Source of the DNA: UBA1367 sp040268355
GTDB taxonomy: Bacteria > Actinomycetota > Coriobacteriia > Coriobacteriales > Atopobiaceae
Direction of reading: 5' to 3'
NCBI GenBank assembly: GCA_040268355.1
Contig: JAWRIT010000007.1
Coordinates: 1-26,432, forward strand
Length of the DNA stretch: 26,432 nucleotides
The position numbers and the translations under genes were made by a program. Of the stretch, positions 24,819 to 26,432 are shown one piece after another. The stretch's first letter is position 1. Each line of letters begins with the position of its first letter. The notes under the pieces were generated by a model. The model saw nothing but the letters and a program-made list of their open reading frames with translations. It made no database searches and was not told where the DNA came from.

Positions 24819-25772
24819 TCAGGGAATCCTCATGATGCCATCGATCCAATCGTTCACGTAGGCAACGGACTCTTCCAAAGTCTCGTGGATCCCTGCTGAC
24901 CTTGCAGCACGCTCGTAGTCATTGTCCCAATGGGAATAGGCCGTAAGCCCGACAGGAAGGGTTCGCGGAGCGAGGTCGAGGGCCTTGGCCTCTTGTGCAC
25001 GTGACTCGAAGATGTCGATTGTCGCAGAACGTATCTCGTCCTCTGAAGGGTCCCCCGTCTCGTCCACAAGATGCTTGAGCAGCACGAGATCGACCACGTC
25101 ACGAGCGCGATCGTTGCGCACGTCCGGCGGGTTGTGCGGGTCACTTGCAGCGTGGATCTTCTCCGCGATCTGGTAGCTCATGACGATGCCAATGAGCATG
25201 TCAGGAGTCGGTAGTCCGAAGTAGCCGAGCCTTGGAGCGACAAAGCCCTCTGTCGGGGTCCCATGGGCACCCTCGTCCGGCGAAATCTCAACTTTCACAC
25301 TTCGCCAAGGTCGACCCGACACAGAGAGGGTCAGTGTGAGCCTGCGCGGATTGATGAGCTTGTTGGGCACTCTGAACTCTTCGACCGGACTGCGAGAGAA
25401 GCCGACAGTGCCCCACGGGTCCAAAAGCCGTGCGTCGAGCACGCCAAAGAAGTCATCGAGATCGCCGCGCACGATGCCGTCGAGGTCCTTGGTTGCACGT
25501 GAGGAGAGCCCGAGCCGGTACTGCAGCAGCGTCCCTCCCTTAAGCGCAAATCTGCTTGTGCCCGCATCGTCCACCACCTGTTGCAGCTTTGCAGCCGCAA
25601 TAGTCGTGGCAACGAGCCAACTGGTACGCCCATCGCTTTGCCCACCGACGCCAAGCTCGCGCTCCGCTGCAGCGATCCATGCGTTGAGCGTACGCGCCGA
25701 ATTTGGCTCCTTCGCTCTCGGTGCCAGAGATGATATGCCTTCAACGAGACTTCTGCTGCGCCTCTCGTTCAT
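24819..25772 (-). CDS. AbiEii/AbiGii-type nucleotidyltransferase toxin
   Basis: 317 aa. The toxin of an AbiE-type (type IV) toxin-antitoxin/abortive-infection pair; family members carry a DNA polymerase beta-like nucleotidyltransferase fold and block growth, with some shown to modify tRNA. The N-terminal half has FALKGGTLLQYRLGLSSRAT followed by KDLD: the Lys-Gly-Gly-Thr (78-81) and Asp96/Asp98 of the catalytic signature. Further on are FGLPTPDMLIGIVMSYQIAE and KIHA and a helical C-terminus (RDVVDLVLLKHLV). The gene overlaps the antitoxin stop by 32 bp, the usual coupled order antitoxin then toxin. It is full length with no frameshift. G+C is lower than in the core genes, fitting horizontal transfer. 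Confidence 0.88.
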   Translation of the reverse strand: MNERRSRSLVEGISSLAPRAKEPNSARTLNAWIAAAERELGVGGQSDGRTSWLVATTIAAAKLQQVVDDAGTSRFALKGGTLLQYRLGLSSRATKDLDGIVRGDLDDFFGVLDARLLDPWGTVGFSRSPVEEFRVPNKLINPRRLTLTLSVSGRPWRSVKVEISPDEGAHGTPTEGFVAPRLGYFGLPTPDMLIGIVMSYQIAEKIHAASDPHNPPDVRNDRARDVVDLVLLKHLVDETGDPSEDEIRSATIDIFESRAQEAKALDLAPRTLPVGLTAYSHWDNDYERAARSAGIHETLEESVAYVNDWIDGIMRIP

Positions 25773-26322
25773 CGAGCATCGTCTCCAGTTCCTCTACCCG
25801 CCGCGTGGTCAGCAAGCCCTTCTCGCCCCCTTCGCGCATTGCTTGTCTGAGCAGGTAACCAGGCGTTCCGTAGCGTACACACTGCCCGACTGCCACAGAC
25901 AACGTAACCGTTCGCATGCCGTCATGCCAGCCGATGTCGGTCGCCGGCAGATCCTCATGGTGGATGATGATGCTCTCAAGACCAGACCTTCTCACGCGTG
26001 CCGAACGCGGCACCACCACGTGCGTTTCAGCTGGAAAAATGTCACATACTTCATAGACGTCCAGAGCGGTCTCATGCGAAAGCGCGGCATCCTCTCTGCC
26101 GGTCTTGAGCAGGGCAAGTTGAAGTCGATCCTCTTCGGTCTCCGGTACCAACGGCACCCGGTAGACGCCCTGTGCCACTCGATCCACACGACCTCTATGT
26201 GAGAGTGACGTGAGTGATGGAGACGACACGCCTGCCCCAATCGCCTGGGCGCGAGTCACGTAACCGTGCTGGTCCAAAGCAATCTTGCGAAGCCTGTCCA
26301 TGTCAGTCAGTATCTCTTTCAT
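25741..26322 (-). CDS. AbiEi-type antitoxin / transcriptional repressor
   Basis: 193 aa from the longest start. The N-terminal wing-helix (MDRLRKIALDQHGYVTRAQA, then IGAGVSSPSLTSLSHRGRVD and RVAQGVYRVP) is the AbiEi antitoxin DNA-binding domain; the C-terminal part (ALSHETALDVYEVCDIFPAE, HVVVPRS, then a helical EREAQQKSR end) neutralises the toxin indirectly in this family. AbiEi also represses its own operon by binding inverted repeats, and a 33-bp dyad lies directly upstream. The start is uncertain: ATG at 26322 sits at the edge of the operator with no ribosome site (leaderless use possible); ATG at 26301 (MDRLRKI) fits the family N-terminus. Counted G+C is 58% and 57% in the lines starting 25981 and 26041. 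Confidence 0.85.
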   Translation of the reverse strand: MKEILTDMDRLRKIALDQHGYVTRAQAIGAGVSSPSLTSLSHRGRVDRVAQGVYRVPLVPETEEDRLQLALLKTGREDAALSHETALDVYEVCDIFPAETHVVVPRSARVRRSGLESIIIHHEDLPATDIGWHDGMRTVTLSVAVGQCVRYGTPGYLLRQAMREGGEKGLLTTRRVEELETMLDEREAQQKSR

Positions 26323-26357
26323 GCCAATAGTATTGCACTATGCAACACTATTGGCAA
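26323..26357 (-). promoter_or_regulatory. AbiE operator and promoter
   Basis: GCCAATAGTATTGCA (26323-26337), spacer CTA, TGCAACACTATTGGC (26341-26355): 15-base arms with one mismatch. On the minus strand TTGCCA (26357-26352) and TACTAT (26332-26327) with a 19-bp spacer lie within it, so a bound dimer would block RNA polymerase. This is the arrangement expected for AbiEi autoregulation. Confidence 0.75.
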
Positions 26358-26376
26358 CGCATGAAGATAAGCGGCT

Positions 26377-26432
26377 ATGAGGTACACAACGGACGAGTAC
26401 TTCAATGGACACAAACAAAAGAGGCCAGAGTC
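26377..26432 (+). CDS. Possible start of a divergent gene, cut by window end
   Basis: Two overlapping frames stay open to the last base. ATG at 26377 gives MRYTTDEYFNGHKQKRPES; ATG at 26361 gives MKISGYEVHNGRVLQWTQTK and a few more residues. Neither has a strong ribosome site. The first has more G/C at third codon positions and is slightly preferred. Either would be transcribed away from the AbiE operon and share its operator region. Product unknown. Confidence 0.25.
   Translation, partial: MRYTTDEYFNGHKQKRPE

Overview
The window is about 26.4 kb of high-G+C DNA, dense with genes on both strands. The neighbourhood of rpsA, coaE and uvrB is the arrangement familiar from Actinomycetota. The protein repertoire (DegV, cytosolic asparaginase I, alanine dehydrogenase, L-cysteine desulfidase, two flavin oxidoreductases of anaerobe type) points to an anaerobic or microaerophilic member of Coriobacteriia, probably Olsenella/Atopobium-like. 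That placement is an inference from gene content and base composition, not from a marker-gene tree. The first 59 bases are almost pure C and look like a contig-end artefact.

Layout. 84-2683: a MIF-like tautomerase, then a fusion of an RNA 2',3'-cyclic phosphodiesterase (ThpR) to a free-methionine-(R)-sulfoxide reductase, divergent from asparaginase I. 2684-3397: a gene-free stretch with an inverted pair of palindromic repeats and a 136-base inverted-repeat element. 3398-8797: degV, a small membrane protein, a DEDD-type exonuclease, a protein of unknown function, alanine dehydrogenase, a probable stand-alone structured RNA of about 390 nt with its own intrinsic terminator, and a small hypothetical gene. 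8977-11935: two flavoprotein genes overlapping by 8 bp. 12041-19914: uvrB with an SOS-like operator, a membrane-anchored protein with a TPR-like tail, and the leftward run zinc-ribbon protein > coaE > lytic transglycosylase, then rpsA. 20382-22042: an XRE regulator followed by L-cysteine desulfidase. 22043-22412: an intergenic region with three different repeat families, including six 31-nt units arranged symmetrically as three direct and three inverted. 22413-24579: a metallophosphoesterase and a frameshifted MFS transporter. 24819-26322: an AbiE-type (type IV) toxin-antitoxin pair of lower G+C with a 33-bp operator, then the possible start of a divergent gene cut by the window end.

How the genes fit together. 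Most of the window is chromosomal core: translation (rpsA), CoA synthesis (coaE), DNA repair (uvrB), wall turnover (lytic transglycosylase) and amino-acid catabolism (ansA, ald, cysteine desulfidase). Asparaginase, alanine dehydrogenase and cysteine desulfidase together release ammonia, NADH, pyruvate and sulfide, which suits an amino-acid-fermenting anaerobe. The accessory signals are the repeats at 2.7-3.4 kb and 22.0-22.4 kb and the AbiE module at the right edge. The strongest candidates for something undescribed are the structured RNA at about 7988-8380, the 31-nt phased repeat array at 22119-22308, and the ThpR-MsrC fusion. No homology or covariance search was possible, so family names rest on motifs read by eye.
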